DNA of 15,457 nucleotides from the NCBI GenBank assembly GCA_009692905.1, contig SHYI01000014.1:1-15457 (forward strand), written 5' to 3'. Every line of letters starts with the position of its first letter. Position 1 is the stretch's first letter. Of the stretch, positions 1 through 8,218 are shown piece after piece. A program made the position numbers and the translations under genes. Under the pieces are notes generated by a model. The model was not told the origin of the DNA. It did no database searches and worked only from the letters and a program-made list of their open reading frames with translations. This DNA comes from Chloroflexota bacterium. Lineage in GTDB: Bacteria; Chloroflexota; Limnocylindria; Limnocylindrales; Limnocylindraceae.

Positions 1-116
1 TCGCCTTCTGGGTGGTGAGCGACAACGTGCGCAAGGGCGCCGCAACGAACGCCGTTCAGATTGCCGAACTCTTGGTCAGCATGAACCTGGTCCATGGAGC
101 GAACCACGACGCCTGA
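1..116 (+). CDS. asd: Aspartate-semialdehyde dehydrogenase, C-terminal end (partial)
   Basis: An open frame enters from the left edge (first full codon at 3) and stops with TGA at 114-116. It encodes 37 residues beginning AFWVVSDNVRKGAATNAVQ and continuing IAELL. This SDN-RKGAA-NAVQIAELL pattern is the well-conserved C-terminal helix of aspartate-semialdehyde dehydrogenase, the NADPH enzyme that turns aspartyl phosphate into aspartate semialdehyde for lysine, DAP, threonine and methionine synthesis. The catalytic Cys and His lie outside the window. The last 23 bases overlap the start of the uracil-DNA glycosylase gene in another frame, which suggests translational coupling. The identification rests on a short but distinctive stretch. 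Confidence 0.85.
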   Translation, partial: AFWVVSDNVRKGAATNAVQIAELLVSMNLVHGANHDA

Positions 117-777
117 CAGGGTCGCCCTCGAGCTCGCCTCGGTAGCCCGTGACGCCTCCACCTGCACGGCGTGCGGGCTCTCGGCGACGAGAACACAGAC
201 GGTCCCCGGTGAGGGGAGCCCGGCGGCAGCGTTGGTCTTTGTTGGGGAGGCACCTGGGGCACGAGAGGACGTAGCTGGTCGTCCATTTGTGGGTGCCGCT
301 GGCCGCCTCCTGGACGACCTGCTGGCCTCCATCGGCCTCCGGCGCGAGGAGGTCTTCATCCTGAATACGGTGAAGTGTCGACCACCAGAGAACCGCAGCC
401 CCCAGCGTTCTGAGATCAACGCATGCGCGCCACTCCTCTCGCGGCAGCTGCAAGCGCTGCAGCCGCGGGTCATCGCCACCCTTGGGAGGCACGCTCTTGC
501 TGTCTTTGCGCCCAGCGCGAAGATTGCAGAGGTGCATGGACGTCCGTACACACAGACAGAGGGGGGCCAGCAGGGAGGTGCCGTGCTCTTCCCCCTGTAC
601 CACCCTGCAGCGGCGCTGCACAACGGGAGTTTGCGACCAACACTGGAGCGCGATATGGCGGCCTTGCGGGAGCACCTCAACGCGGATGCTCGCGAAGGGG
701 CGGGGGAGGCTACCCTACGCGAGGTGGATTCGGTGCCGACTCGGCCCCGTCCCAGGACGCAAGGGGAGGCTGAATGA
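94..777 (+). CDS. udg: Type 4 (4Fe-4S) uracil-DNA glycosylase
   Basis: A 227-residue protein that removes uracil from DNA as the first step of base-excision repair. The four iron-sulfur cysteines of family 4 enzymes are all visible: C24 and C27 (CTACGL), C95 (NTVKCRPP) and C111 (INAC). The active-site motif GEAPG is at 51-55, followed by GRPFVGAAGRLLD (62-74), and the DNA-intercalation motif YHPAA is at 169-173. The ATG at 94 gives the usual short N-terminus before the first cysteine pair and overlaps asd by 23 bases; no strong ribosome binding site precedes it. The stop overlaps the RNase J start (ATGA, 774-777). About 33 C-terminal residues after the catalytic domain are Arg/Pro/Glu-rich and look disordered. 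The family call is firm. Confidence 0.95.
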   Translation: MERTTTPDRVALELASVARDASTCTACGLSATRTQTVPGEGSPAAALVFVGEAPGAREDVAGRPFVGAAGRLLDDLLASIGLRREEVFILNTVKCRPPENRSPQRSEINACAPLLSRQLQALQPRVIATLGRHALAVFAPSAKIAEVHGRPYTQTEGGQQGGAVLFPLYHPAAALHNGSLRPTLERDMAALREHLNADAREGAGEATLREVDSVPTRPRPRTQGEAE

Positions 778-2513
778 CCCAACGCCCGCAACCGGCACGC
801 CGACCAGCTGAGGCGAGGCGTCCCCAGGAGACCCGCCGCCCCCATAAGGCGGCTGCGAGCGGACCAGCACTTCGCCTGATCCCGCTCGGCGGCATGGGGG
901 AGATTGGGAAGAACCTCTACCTCTACGAGTATGAGGACACCATCATCCTCGTCGACTGCGGCCTCGCATTCCCCGACGAGACCACCCTTGGCGTCGACAT
1001 CATCATTCCTGACATCAGCTACCTGCGCGCACGCCGCAGTGCCGTGAAGGCGGTCCTCATCACCCACGGACACGAGGATCACGTCGGCGCGCTCCCGCAC
1101 ATCCTCCCTGAACTCCCTGGCGTGCCGGTCTACGCCAGCACCCTTGCACGCGGGCTCCTCGCCAACAAGCTGAAGGAGTTCAAGGTCACCGCAAACCCGT
1201 TGCGCCCGCTCGATCCGGGCGGCCGACTTGAGGTTGGACCGTTCACGATCGAACCCTTCCGCGTCGGTCACTCCATCCCAGATGCGATGGGCTACGCAAT
1301 CCATTCACCTGTTGGCACGGTGATCCACACCGGCGACTTCAAATTCGACCAAACCCCAGCCGATGGAAAGACGGCAGACTTCGCGATGCTGGCAAAGTTC
1401 GGCGCACAGGGTGTGCTTGCACTGGTGTCGGATAGCACGCGCGCTGAAGCTCCTGGGTACACGCCAAGTGAGCAGGTCGTTGGCCAGGCGTTCAAGGGGA
1501 TCATTAGCAGCGCACCTGGCCGAGTGATCATTGCGACCTTCGCCTCGAACATTGCACGTATCCAGCAGGTGCTTGACGCAGCGGCCGAGTTCCATCGCAA
1601 GGTTGCCGTCGTCGGTCGCTCAATGGAGCAGAACGTCAAGATCGCACGCGACCTTGGCTATCTGAAATTCCCGACCCCACTCCTTGCCAAAGAGGAGATT
1701 GCGCGCCGAACGAAGGAGCCGCTCGTGATCGCCACCACCGGCGCGCAGGGCGAGCCGATGGCCGGACTCGCGAAGATGGCGAACGGGGAGCATCGCAACG
1801 TGGAGATTCAGAACGGCGATACCGTCATTGTCTCCGCATCACCGATTCCAGGCAACGAAGAGGCGGTCGGTCGAACGATCGACAACCTCTTCAGGTCCGG
1901 CGCCAACGTCATCTATCACTCCATCGCACAGGTGCACGTCTCAGGTCACGCCTCGCAAGAGGAGCTGAAGATGATGCTCGCGCTCACCAAGCCGAAATAC
2001 TTCGTGCCGATGCACGGTGATATGCGCATGCAGGTGGCCCACGGGCGACTTGCAACACAAATGGGGGTACCACCATCCGCGGTATTCATCATCGATAACG
2101 GCACGCCGGTCGAGTTCTCTGCAGACGGCAGCGCGCGTCGTGGCAAACCGGTTGAACATGGCTCTGTCTTTGTTGATGGTTCGTCGGTGGGCGAAATCAG
2201 CGAAATCGTCCTCCGCGATCGACGCACCCTTGCTGACGATGGCATCGTTGTCGTGATCGCAACGATCGATGCACGGACCGGTAAGCCTGTCGGTCGCCCG
2301 GCACTCGTCACCCGCGGATTCCTCAACGGCGATGAGGACAACAAGCTCGTTGAAGAGGCGATCACGATCGCCCTGAAGGCAATCCAGCACAAGGGCGACC
2401 GTGGGGCAGAAGTGGGACTGATCAAGGCGCAGCTGAGCGAATCGGTCTCGCGATTCCTCGGCAAGGAGACTCGACGTCGCCCACTCGTTGTCCCTGTGGT
2501 GGTTGAGGTTTAA
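774..2513 (+). CDS. rnj: Ribonuclease J (5'-3' exo / endoribonuclease)
   Basis: A 579-residue metallo-beta-lactamase/beta-CASP nuclease that matures and degrades mRNA and rRNA in the cytoplasm, with 5'-3' exonuclease activity on 5'-monophosphate RNA. The zinc-ligand motif HGHEDH is at 98-103, with further ligands H166 (VGHS), D188 (HTGD), H392 (SGHAS, the beta-CASP region) and H414 (PMHGD). The sequence ends in the family's typical RRRPLVVPVVVEV tail, so the C-terminal domain is complete. About 30 residues rich in Arg, Pro and Ala precede the core, which begins at LRLIPLGGMGEIG; they may bind RNA or partners. A strong ribosome binding site, AAGGGGAGG (761-769), supports the ATG at 774, which overlaps the udg stop. 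ftsK begins 3 bases after the stop. Confidence 0.96.
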   Translation: MTQRPQPARRPAEARRPQETRRPHKAAASGPALRLIPLGGMGEIGKNLYLYEYEDTIILVDCGLAFPDETTLGVDIIIPDISYLRARRSAVKAVLITHGHEDHVGALPHILPELPGVPVYASTLARGLLANKLKEFKVTANPLRPLDPGGRLEVGPFTIEPFRVGHSIPDAMGYAIHSPVGTVIHTGDFKFDQTPADGKTADFAMLAKFGAQGVLALVSDSTRAEAPGYTPSEQVVGQAFKGIISSAPGRVIIATFASNIARIQQVLDAAAEFHRKVAVVGRSMEQNVKIARDLGYLKFPTPLLAKEEIARRTKEPLVIATTGAQGEPMAGLAKMANGEHRNVEIQNGDTVIVSASPIPGNEEAVGRTIDNLFRSGANVIYHSIAQVHVSGHASQEELKMMLALTKPKYFVPMHGDMRMQVAHGRLATQMGVPPSAVFIIDNGTPVEFSADGSARRGKPVEHGSVFVDGSSVGEISEIVLRDRRTLADDGIVVVIATIDARTGKPVGRPALVTRGFLNGDEDNKLVEEAITIALKAIQHKGDRGAEVGLIKAQLSESVSRFLGKETRRRPLVVPVVVEV

Positions 2514-2516
2514 GCG

Positions 2517-4817
2517 ATGGCAAAACGGGGAGGGGAGAGCACAGGGCGCGAGGCACGCCGAGGCCCGCTGGCATCACGTTCAGCGCTCCGCACGCTGCTC
2601 TCGCTCGCCTTTGCCGTCACTGGCGTCATCTTTGCTGTCGGCCTGATACTCCCCGGACGTGGGGCCCTCGCCGACGTGTTGCGCGACGTGCTTGCGCCAT
2701 GGTTTGGCGCCGGGCGCTGGCTGGTCCCAGTACTCCTCATCGGCTTCGCCGTCTGGATCGAACGCCGTGCCGCTACCGCCTCACGAGTCCCTCTGCGCAT
2801 CGCCTTGTCGCTGCTTGCGCTTGTCGGCCTTCTTGCCCTCGTTGAGATCGTCTTCCCGACCCACGGCGGCCGCATCGGGAGCATCGCTGGCGGCGGCGCT
2901 GCGAGCCTACTCACCGGCATCGGTGCCTTCGCAGCATGGACCGGGATCCTGATCGGCGTTGGGCTGGTCCTCGCTGAATCTACGGTGCGGAAGCTCTTCG
3001 CCACCCTCTTTGCGGGGGCGAAGGTGGGGGCGGAGGCGCTCGGTGAAGGGGTCGAAAAGCTTGCCGCGGAACGCGAGCGCATCATGCAGGAGCGTGAGGC
3101 TGCACGTGCCGCCGAAGCTGCTCGAGTTCATGCTGAAGTGGCGAGTCAACCGGTGATCGACGTTGCGGCCGCAACGGACACTGCTGCACCCGTCTTGACC
3201 ACAGAAACCACTGCCGAAGCAGACGACGTAAACGTACGGGCCGGTGCCCCCGTACGAGGACCAGGGGGCGGCTCTACAAGCGGAAGTGCAGCGCATGCTG
3301 CCAGAACACGATCGGGTGGGGCGCTCTCGTGGGAACTACCCTCCACGAGCCTTTTGGATGCTCCCGGAAAGTCCGTCAGCCCAAACGCAAGCATCCATCA
3401 GACGAACGCCGCGATCATCGTGCAGAAGCTGCGCGATCTTGGCATTGAGATCACCTCCGTCACGGCCAATCCAGGACCGGTCGTTACGCAGTACGAGCTG
3501 ACACCTGCGCCGAATGTGCGGATTAGCCGCATCGAAGGCCTTGGCGATGACCTGGCAATGGCGTTGAGCGCTCGCTCAATCCGCATCGAAGCACCGATCC
3601 CTGGCAAGGCCGTGGTTGGCATTGAGATCCCGAATCACGAAGCTGAGGCGATTCGTTTCAAACCACTACTCACGCCGATCGATAAGGCGGGCGCATGGAC
3701 ACCGAGCCAGGCAATCCCGTTTGCGCTCGGTAAGGACGTTGGTGGAGCGCCACAGATCCGGGACCTCGCCAGCATGCCGCACCTCTTGATTGCAGGAGCG
3801 ACGGGCTCAGGGAAGAGCGTCATGGTCAACGCCATCATCGCCTCGTTCCTCTTTGCCCGTACTCCGCAGGAGCTACGCATGATCTTGGTCGACCCGAAGC
3901 GCGTTGAGCTATCTGGATATAACGGCCTACCGCACCTACTTGTTCCGGTGATCACCGAATCGGATAAGGCTGCCTCTGCCCTGAAGTGGGCGGTTCTCGA
4001 GATGGAGAATCGCTACCGCATGTTTGCGAGCGCCGGCGCACGGAATCTTGAGGGTTATAACGCCAGCCGCGAGGATATCAACGATCGGATGTTCTCCATC
4101 GTGATCATCATTGACGAGCTGGCCGACCTGATGATGCAAGATGGTCGAGAGACGGAAGAGGCAATCGTGCGGATCGCGCAGAAGGCGCGCGCCACTGGCA
4201 TCCATCTGATCCTCGCCACACAACGCCCATCCGTCAACGTAGTCACAGGGTTGATCAAGGCAAACATTCCGAGCCGAGTCGCCTTCTCCATGGCGAGCCA
4301 GATCGATTCGCGAACGGTGCTTGATGCTCCGGGCGCTGAAGACCTGATCGGCCGCGGCGACATGCTCTTCCAGCCATCTGATGCACCAAAGCCCACGCGT
4401 ATGCAAGGAGTCTTCGTCTCGGATCGCGAGATCAACGCCGTGGTTACGCATTGGCGCGATCAAGGGCTGCCAGATTACCAACTCGGCATCGTCGCTTCCG
4501 CCGAGCGAAGTGGCGGCGGAGGGACGGATCGTGGACGTGACGACGAACCTGCAGACAGACTCTTCGATGAGGCGGTGCAGGTTGTTGCCGAACACGATCG
4601 TGCCTCTGCTTCCCTGCTGCAGCGCCGTCTACGTATTGGCTACGCGCGAGCCGCTCGAATCATCGACCAGCTTGAGGAGAAGGGCTATATCGGATCGTTC
4701 GATGGCTCAACCGCCCGGGTGGTGAACCGCGACAAGATCGCCGCTGACGCAAACAGTGCCACCGGTCGCGGTGAGGGTGGGGTGAACGCAGCGGGGGAGC
4801 CAGGGGAGGAGTCTTAA
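2517..4817 (+). CDS. ftsK: FtsK/SpoIIIE DNA translocase
   Basis: A 766-residue membrane-anchored ATPase that pumps chromosomal DNA through the closing division septum and assists dimer resolution at dif. Four hydrophobic segments lie at about 24-45, 63-81, 92-112 and 130-154. A charged, probably coiled-coil stretch (about 176-210) and an Ala/Thr-rich linker follow. The motor domain holds Walker A GATGSGKS at 427-434 and Walker B IIIDELADLM with D533/E534. A winged-helix gamma domain that reads polarity sequences on DNA lies at about 680-738 (LFDEAVQVV... RIGYARAARIIDQLEEKGYI). The length is normal for the four-helix SpoIIIE-like form. The ATG follows the rnj stop by 3 bases. The ribosome binding site is weak, so coupling to rnj is likely. 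Confidence 0.97.
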   Translation: MAKRGGESTGREARRGPLASRSALRTLLSLAFAVTGVIFAVGLILPGRGALADVLRDVLAPWFGAGRWLVPVLLIGFAVWIERRAATASRVPLRIALSLLALVGLLALVEIVFPTHGGRIGSIAGGGAASLLTGIGAFAAWTGILIGVGLVLAESTVRKLFATLFAGAKVGAEALGEGVEKLAAERERIMQEREAARAAEAARVHAEVASQPVIDVAAATDTAAPVLTTETTAEADDVNVRAGAPVRGPGGGSTSGSAAHAARTRSGGALSWELPSTSLLDAPGKSVSPNASIHQTNAAIIVQKLRDLGIEITSVTANPGPVVTQYELTPAPNVRISRIEGLGDDLAMALSARSIRIEAPIPGKAVVGIEIPNHEAEAIRFKPLLTPIDKAGAWTPSQAIPFALGKDVGGAPQIRDLASMPHLLIAGATGSGKSVMVNAIIASFLFARTPQELRMILVDPKRVELSGYNGLPHLLVPVITESDKAASALKWAVLEMENRYRMFASAGARNLEGYNASREDINDRMFSIVIIIDELADLMMQDGRETEEAIVRIAQKARATGIHLILATQRPSVNVVTGLIKANIPSRVAFSMASQIDSRTVLDAPGAEDLIGRGDMLFQPSDAPKPTRMQGVFVSDREINAVVTHWRDQGLPDYQLGIVASAERSGGGGTDRGRDDEPADRLFDEAVQVVAEHDRASASLLQRRLRIGYARAARIIDQLEEKGYIGSFDGSTARVVNRDKIAADANSATGRGEGGVNAAGEPGEES

Positions 4818-4820
4818 GCG

Positions 4821-6143
4821 ATGAGCGATCCGATCCACCTCAGCCCCCAAGCGCCAGGCCTGAACGAAGAGGGAGCACCACAAGCCCCAAAGATTGGTGA
4901 TCGGCTGCGCCAGGCTCGCGAACGGCGTGGCGTAAGCATCGCTGAGGCGTCTGCCACGCTAAAGATTCGTGCGCCAATCCTGGACGCATTTGAACGTGAG
5001 GACCACAGTCAGCTTCCGCCACGCGTCTACGCACTCGGGCAACTTCGTACCTACGCCGCCTACCTCGGGCTTGACCCAGCCACGGTCGCAGCGGGGTGGC
5101 AGGGAGCCCCAACCCCTGAAGGAGCACCCGCCCCGACACCATCGCAAGGAGCAACATCGGCAATGGGTCGCCTCGTCGCACTGCGCCCAGGCGTCATCCG
5201 CTCGATGCGAGGGGTGCTGGCGATGGGCGGGCTAGGGCTCGCGGTGCTGGTGATCAGCGGCTTCATGGTGCTCCAGCTCCTGCGATTTATCTTGCCGCCC
5301 TCCATCGCCATTACCTATCCGATCGAAGCGCTCAGCAACCTTGAAGCAGGGACGCTCTCGTACGAACTCAGGGGGACTGCCGATGCACGCGCCAGTATCG
5401 TGATCGACACGAGCGCTGGGGCGCAGCTGACAACTGAGGCTGACGAGAGTGGCCTCTGGAGCCTTCTTGTTCCACTCGGCACCGGCCGCACGGAGGTCGT
5501 GGCGCACGCGGTTAAGCCGGGCACTGGCGGTGAGTCCAGCACCACAGCGGAGCGAGTGTTCGTGGTCGCCCTTCCCGATAAGGTCGCCCCTGAAGTCACC
5601 GTGACGCAGCCCTCAACCAATCTCGCTGTTGAGAACGGCGACGTGCCGATCGCGCTCCTCACGGCCCCGAACTCTGAGGTTGCGATCACGGCAACAGATA
5701 CCTCAGGGGGGCTTATCGCCGCAACGATTACGAGTGATGCGAGTGGGACGGCCACTGGCGGCATCTCCCTCCCAGCGGGACGCTGGACCTTGAGCTTCAG
5801 CGTCACCGCCGCCGACGGCGCGCTCGGCCAGGCTACCCGCACTGTGGACGTCTCCTTCCGTGGCGTCATGGTGAGTGTCACTGGCGGGGCCTCCTCAACC
5901 TGGATCCGCGTATGGATTGATGGCCAACTTGACCCGACGATTGGCGTTTCGGGGAAGACGATCGCCCCTGGCACGCGGTTGATCTTTACGGGGGAGCAGC
6001 GCATCGAGATCCGTAGCGGCGATCCCTCTGTTCTACTTGTCGCCCTCAACGGGCGTACCATAAGCGGAATTGGGAGCGGCACCGGAGCCGAAACCTATGC
6101 CTTCCTCAGTACGGGGCAGGTGCAGAAATCATCAAGGAGGTAG
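4821..6143 (+). CDS. rodZ: RodZ-like protein: HTH, one membrane helix, Ig-like repeats, DUF4115-type C-terminus
   Basis: A 440-residue bitopic membrane protein. A Cro/cI-type helix-turn-helix of the RodZ kind (HTH_25) spans about 26-93 (LRQARERRGVSIAEA ... LPPRVYALGQLRTYAAYLGL). A Pro/Ala linker leads to a single membrane helix at about 132-154. Outside the membrane come two beta-rich Ig-like segments (about 161-249 and 252-345), then a DUF4115-like domain (about 350-430; STWIRVWIDG ... GTRLIFTG ... VALNGRTISGIG). RodZ links the cytoskeleton or elongation machinery to peptidoglycan synthesis and can also bind RNA or DNA. The two added Ig-like segments make it longer than enteric RodZ (about 337 residues). 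A strong ribosome binding site, GGGGAGGAG (4803-4811), precedes the ATG. It sits 3 bases after ftsK. No mreB is visible. Confidence 0.88.
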   Translation: MSDPIHLSPQAPGLNEEGAPQAPKIGDRLRQARERRGVSIAEASATLKIRAPILDAFEREDHSQLPPRVYALGQLRTYAAYLGLDPATVAAGWQGAPTPEGAPAPTPSQGATSAMGRLVALRPGVIRSMRGVLAMGGLGLAVLVISGFMVLQLLRFILPPSIAITYPIEALSNLEAGTLSYELRGTADARASIVIDTSAGAQLTTEADESGLWSLLVPLGTGRTEVVAHAVKPGTGGESSTTAERVFVVALPDKVAPEVTVTQPSTNLAVENGDVPIALLTAPNSEVAITATDTSGGLIAATITSDASGTATGGISLPAGRWTLSFSVTAADGALGQATRTVDVSFRGVMVSVTGGASSTWIRVWIDGQLDPTIGVSGKTIAPGTRLIFTGEQRIEIRSGDPSVLLVALNGRTISGIGSGTGAETYAFLSTGQVQKSSRR

Positions 6144-6146
6144 TGC

Positions 6147-6638
6147 ATGCCAGCCGACAATTCGTTTGACGTCGTCTCGGAGTATGACGAGCAGGAGCTC
6201 AAGAACGCCCTCGACCAAACGCGGCGTGAGGTCGCCACGCGATACGATTTTCGCGATGCCACCGCCGAAATCAAGGAGGAGAAGGGGGAGCTGATCATCC
6301 GCGTCGACGGCGACCTACGCCTGAAGGCCCTGCGCGACATCCTCGAATCAAAGTCCGTGAAGCGCGGCATTGACCTTCGAACCTACGACTGGGGGAAGGC
6401 AGAGGCGGCAGGCGGGGATACGCTGCGCGTGCACGTCAAGCTGCGCAAGGGCCTTGACGATGTCGCTGCGAAGAAGATCGCCAAGTTCATTCGTGACACG
6501 TTCCCAAAGGTAAAGACCCAGATCCAGGGCGAGGCGGTGCGCGTCACCGGAAAGTCACGCGACGAACTGCAAGAGGTGATGACGAGCCTCAAGGACCTCG
6601 ATGTTGAGCGGCCGCTGCAGTTTGAGAACTATCGGTAG
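6147..6638 (+). CDS. yajQ: YajQ family nucleotide-binding protein (UPF0234)
   Basis: A 163-residue cytoplasmic protein matching the YajQ family along its whole length: it starts with NSFDVVSEYDEQELKNA, continues through TRYDFRDATAEI and KSVKRGID, and ends in RPLQFENYR. The family folds as two ferredoxin-like domains and binds nucleotides; a Xanthomonas member is reported to be a cyclic-di-GMP effector, but the role here is unknown. An ideal ribosome binding site, AAGGAGG, lies at 6134-6140, inside the last codons of rodZ and 6 bases before the ATG, and is the clearest in the operon. murC follows 3 bases after its stop. Confidence 0.95.
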   Translation: MPADNSFDVVSEYDEQELKNALDQTRREVATRYDFRDATAEIKEEKGELIIRVDGDLRLKALRDILESKSVKRGIDLRTYDWGKAEAAGGDTLRVHVKLRKGLDDVAAKKIAKFIRDTFPKVKTQIQGEAVRVTGKSRDELQEVMTSLKDLDVERPLQFENYR

Positions 6639-6641
6639 CCT

Positions 6642-8189
6642 GTGACGCGCTCGATTAGCGATATCGCTGCTGGATTAGAGCCCTCCCGTGGAGGGGTGCC
6701 ACTCCAGCCTGGATCGCGCCTCCACATCATTGGGGTTGGCGGTACCGCCGCACTTGCGGCGGCGCTGCACGCTAAGGCGCTCGGCCTGAGCGTTTCGGGG
6801 TACGACCAGGCCCTGGCAGGGGAGTCGGCGACGATCCTCTCGCACGCCGGGATTCCGGTCGGCTCGTCGGCCAGTCCCGAGGTCCTACAGGCCTGTGCTG
6901 CACTGAAGACTGGGAGTGTAGTCGCCATCTCCAAGGCGATTACGAGCACCCAGCCGAATCATCCTGAGGTGCTGCTCGCACGAGCCGCTGGGGCACATGC
7001 GGTCTCCGTGCAGCAGGTGATCGCTGACGCCGCTGCGACACGCGGCGGGCTAATGATCGGCGTTGCCGGAACGCACGGCAAGACGACCTCTACTGGATGG
7101 GTTCTCGATGCGCTCGTTCGCTCTGGTATTGACCCATCAGCCTTTGTCGGCGGCCCACTCGGAATAGAGCTGGGCACACCTACCGGCTCGCCCGTACATA
7201 TCGGTACCGACCCTGGTTTCGTCGTTGAGGCTGACGAGTACGGCGGCAACTTTGACACCTACAACGCTGACCGCGCACTGGTTCTCAATGTGGATTGGGA
7301 TCATCCCGACATCTTTGCCGACCGTCGCGCCGCCGTAGAGACCTTTGCACGCTGGGCGGCTTATCCGGCCGAGAGCGGCGCCGTGTTCATCAACAGTGGA
7401 GACCAGGGTGGCGCTGAACTCGCCGCGCTCCTCGCTGCTGGAGGACATCGCCACATCTACACCCTCTCAACCTCAACGACAGCTGGCGCGCAGGAGGCTG
7501 ATCTGATCGCGACGGTAACGTCACGCGGGGAGGCGGCCTTCTCAATCACCATAAGACACCTCTCGGACCGCGCCGCCCTCGCAGCTCCAGCACTTCGTGA
7601 TCTTCTCAATCGTGAGTTGCCGATCGGGCTCCTTGGCGCGCATAACGCGTCAAATAGCCTTGGCGTTGCCGCGCTTGCGGCCAGCGCAGGTGGGAGCGCC
7701 GATGCGATTACACGTTCACTCGCCATCTTTGGGGGTGTAGGTCGCCGCATGGAGGTGCGCTATGACCACGGCTCCATCACCGTCCTTGACGACTACGGCC
7801 ATCACCCGACCGCCATTGACGCCACGATGGCAACCGTTCGCCAGCGATATCCGGGCCGCACGCTCGTACTCGCGATTGAGCCGCTCACATACCACCGTAC
7901 CGCTGCGCTACTTGAAGGCCTCGCGCAGTCGTGCAGTGCTGCAGACCGAGTTGTGGTCGCAGAGATCTTCGCCGTGCGCGACCTTGATACGACCAGCGTT
8001 TCGGCCTCCGATCTTGCCGAACGAATCGCGGCCATGGGCACGCCAGCAACAGCACCCGGGACCGTAGTGGAAGCTGCCGCAGCCCTACTCCCGAGCATCA
8101 CATCCGAGACGGTGGTCTTGGTGATGGGCGGCGGGCGATCGACTGAGCTTGCTGCGGCACTGGCCCGAGGACTCGCAGCCGCCTCGTAG
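6642..8189 (+). CDS. murC: UDP-N-acetylmuramate--L-alanine ligase (MurC-type Mur ligase)
   Basis: A 515-residue Mur ligase that adds the first amino acid, L-alanine, to UDP-MurNAc in cytoplasmic peptidoglycan synthesis, using ATP. The N-terminal UDP-binding domain has HIIGVGGTAALAA, where the usual form is closer to GIGGxGM. The central ATPase domain has GTHGKTT at 143-149 and VEADEY from 195, then NVDWDHPDIF. The C-terminal domain has RRMEVRY and DDYGHHP at 383-389, then EPLTYHRT in place of the more common QPHxYSRT. The EADEY form recalls Mpl, but the overall pattern and the Chloroflexi-like features favour MurC. The start is GTG, 3 bases after the yajQ stop and with little ribosome binding site, so translation probably depends on yajQ. 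It is the last gene of the operon. Confidence 0.85.
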   Translation: MTRSISDIAAGLEPSRGGVPLQPGSRLHIIGVGGTAALAAALHAKALGLSVSGYDQALAGESATILSHAGIPVGSSASPEVLQACAALKTGSVVAISKAITSTQPNHPEVLLARAAGAHAVSVQQVIADAAATRGGLMIGVAGTHGKTTSTGWVLDALVRSGIDPSAFVGGPLGIELGTPTGSPVHIGTDPGFVVEADEYGGNFDTYNADRALVLNVDWDHPDIFADRRAAVETFARWAAYPAESGAVFINSGDQGGAELAALLAAGGHRHIYTLSTSTTAGAQEADLIATVTSRGEAAFSITIRHLSDRAALAAPALRDLLNRELPIGLLGAHNASNSLGVAALAASAGGSADAITRSLAIFGGVGRRMEVRYDHGSITVLDDYGHHPTAIDATMATVRQRYPGRTLVLAIEPLTYHRTAALLEGLAQSCSAADRVVVAEIFAVRDLDTTSVSASDLAERIAAMGTPATAPGTVVEAAAALLPSITSETVVLVMGGGRSTELAAALARGLAAAS

Positions 8190-8218
8190 CGAGTGCGTCG
8201 CGTGAAAAGGGGAGGGGG
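8190..8218. other. Convergent junction between the two operons
   Basis: Only 29 bases separate the stop of murC (plus strand) from the stop of the metallo-beta-lactamase/Rieske gene (minus strand). The stretch has a purine-rich run (GAAAAGGGGAGGGGG) but no convincing hairpin followed by a T-run on either strand. Termination here is probably factor-dependent or occurs inside the opposing gene, giving overlapping 3' ends. Confidence 0.6.

Noticed and set aside
76..675. A 199-codon minus-strand frame antisense to udg
   Set aside because: It covers the conserved udg motifs in antisense and has no recognisable content.
3936..4595. A 219-codon minus-strand frame inside ftsK
   Set aside because: It overlaps the conserved motor domain of ftsK and shows no protein signature.
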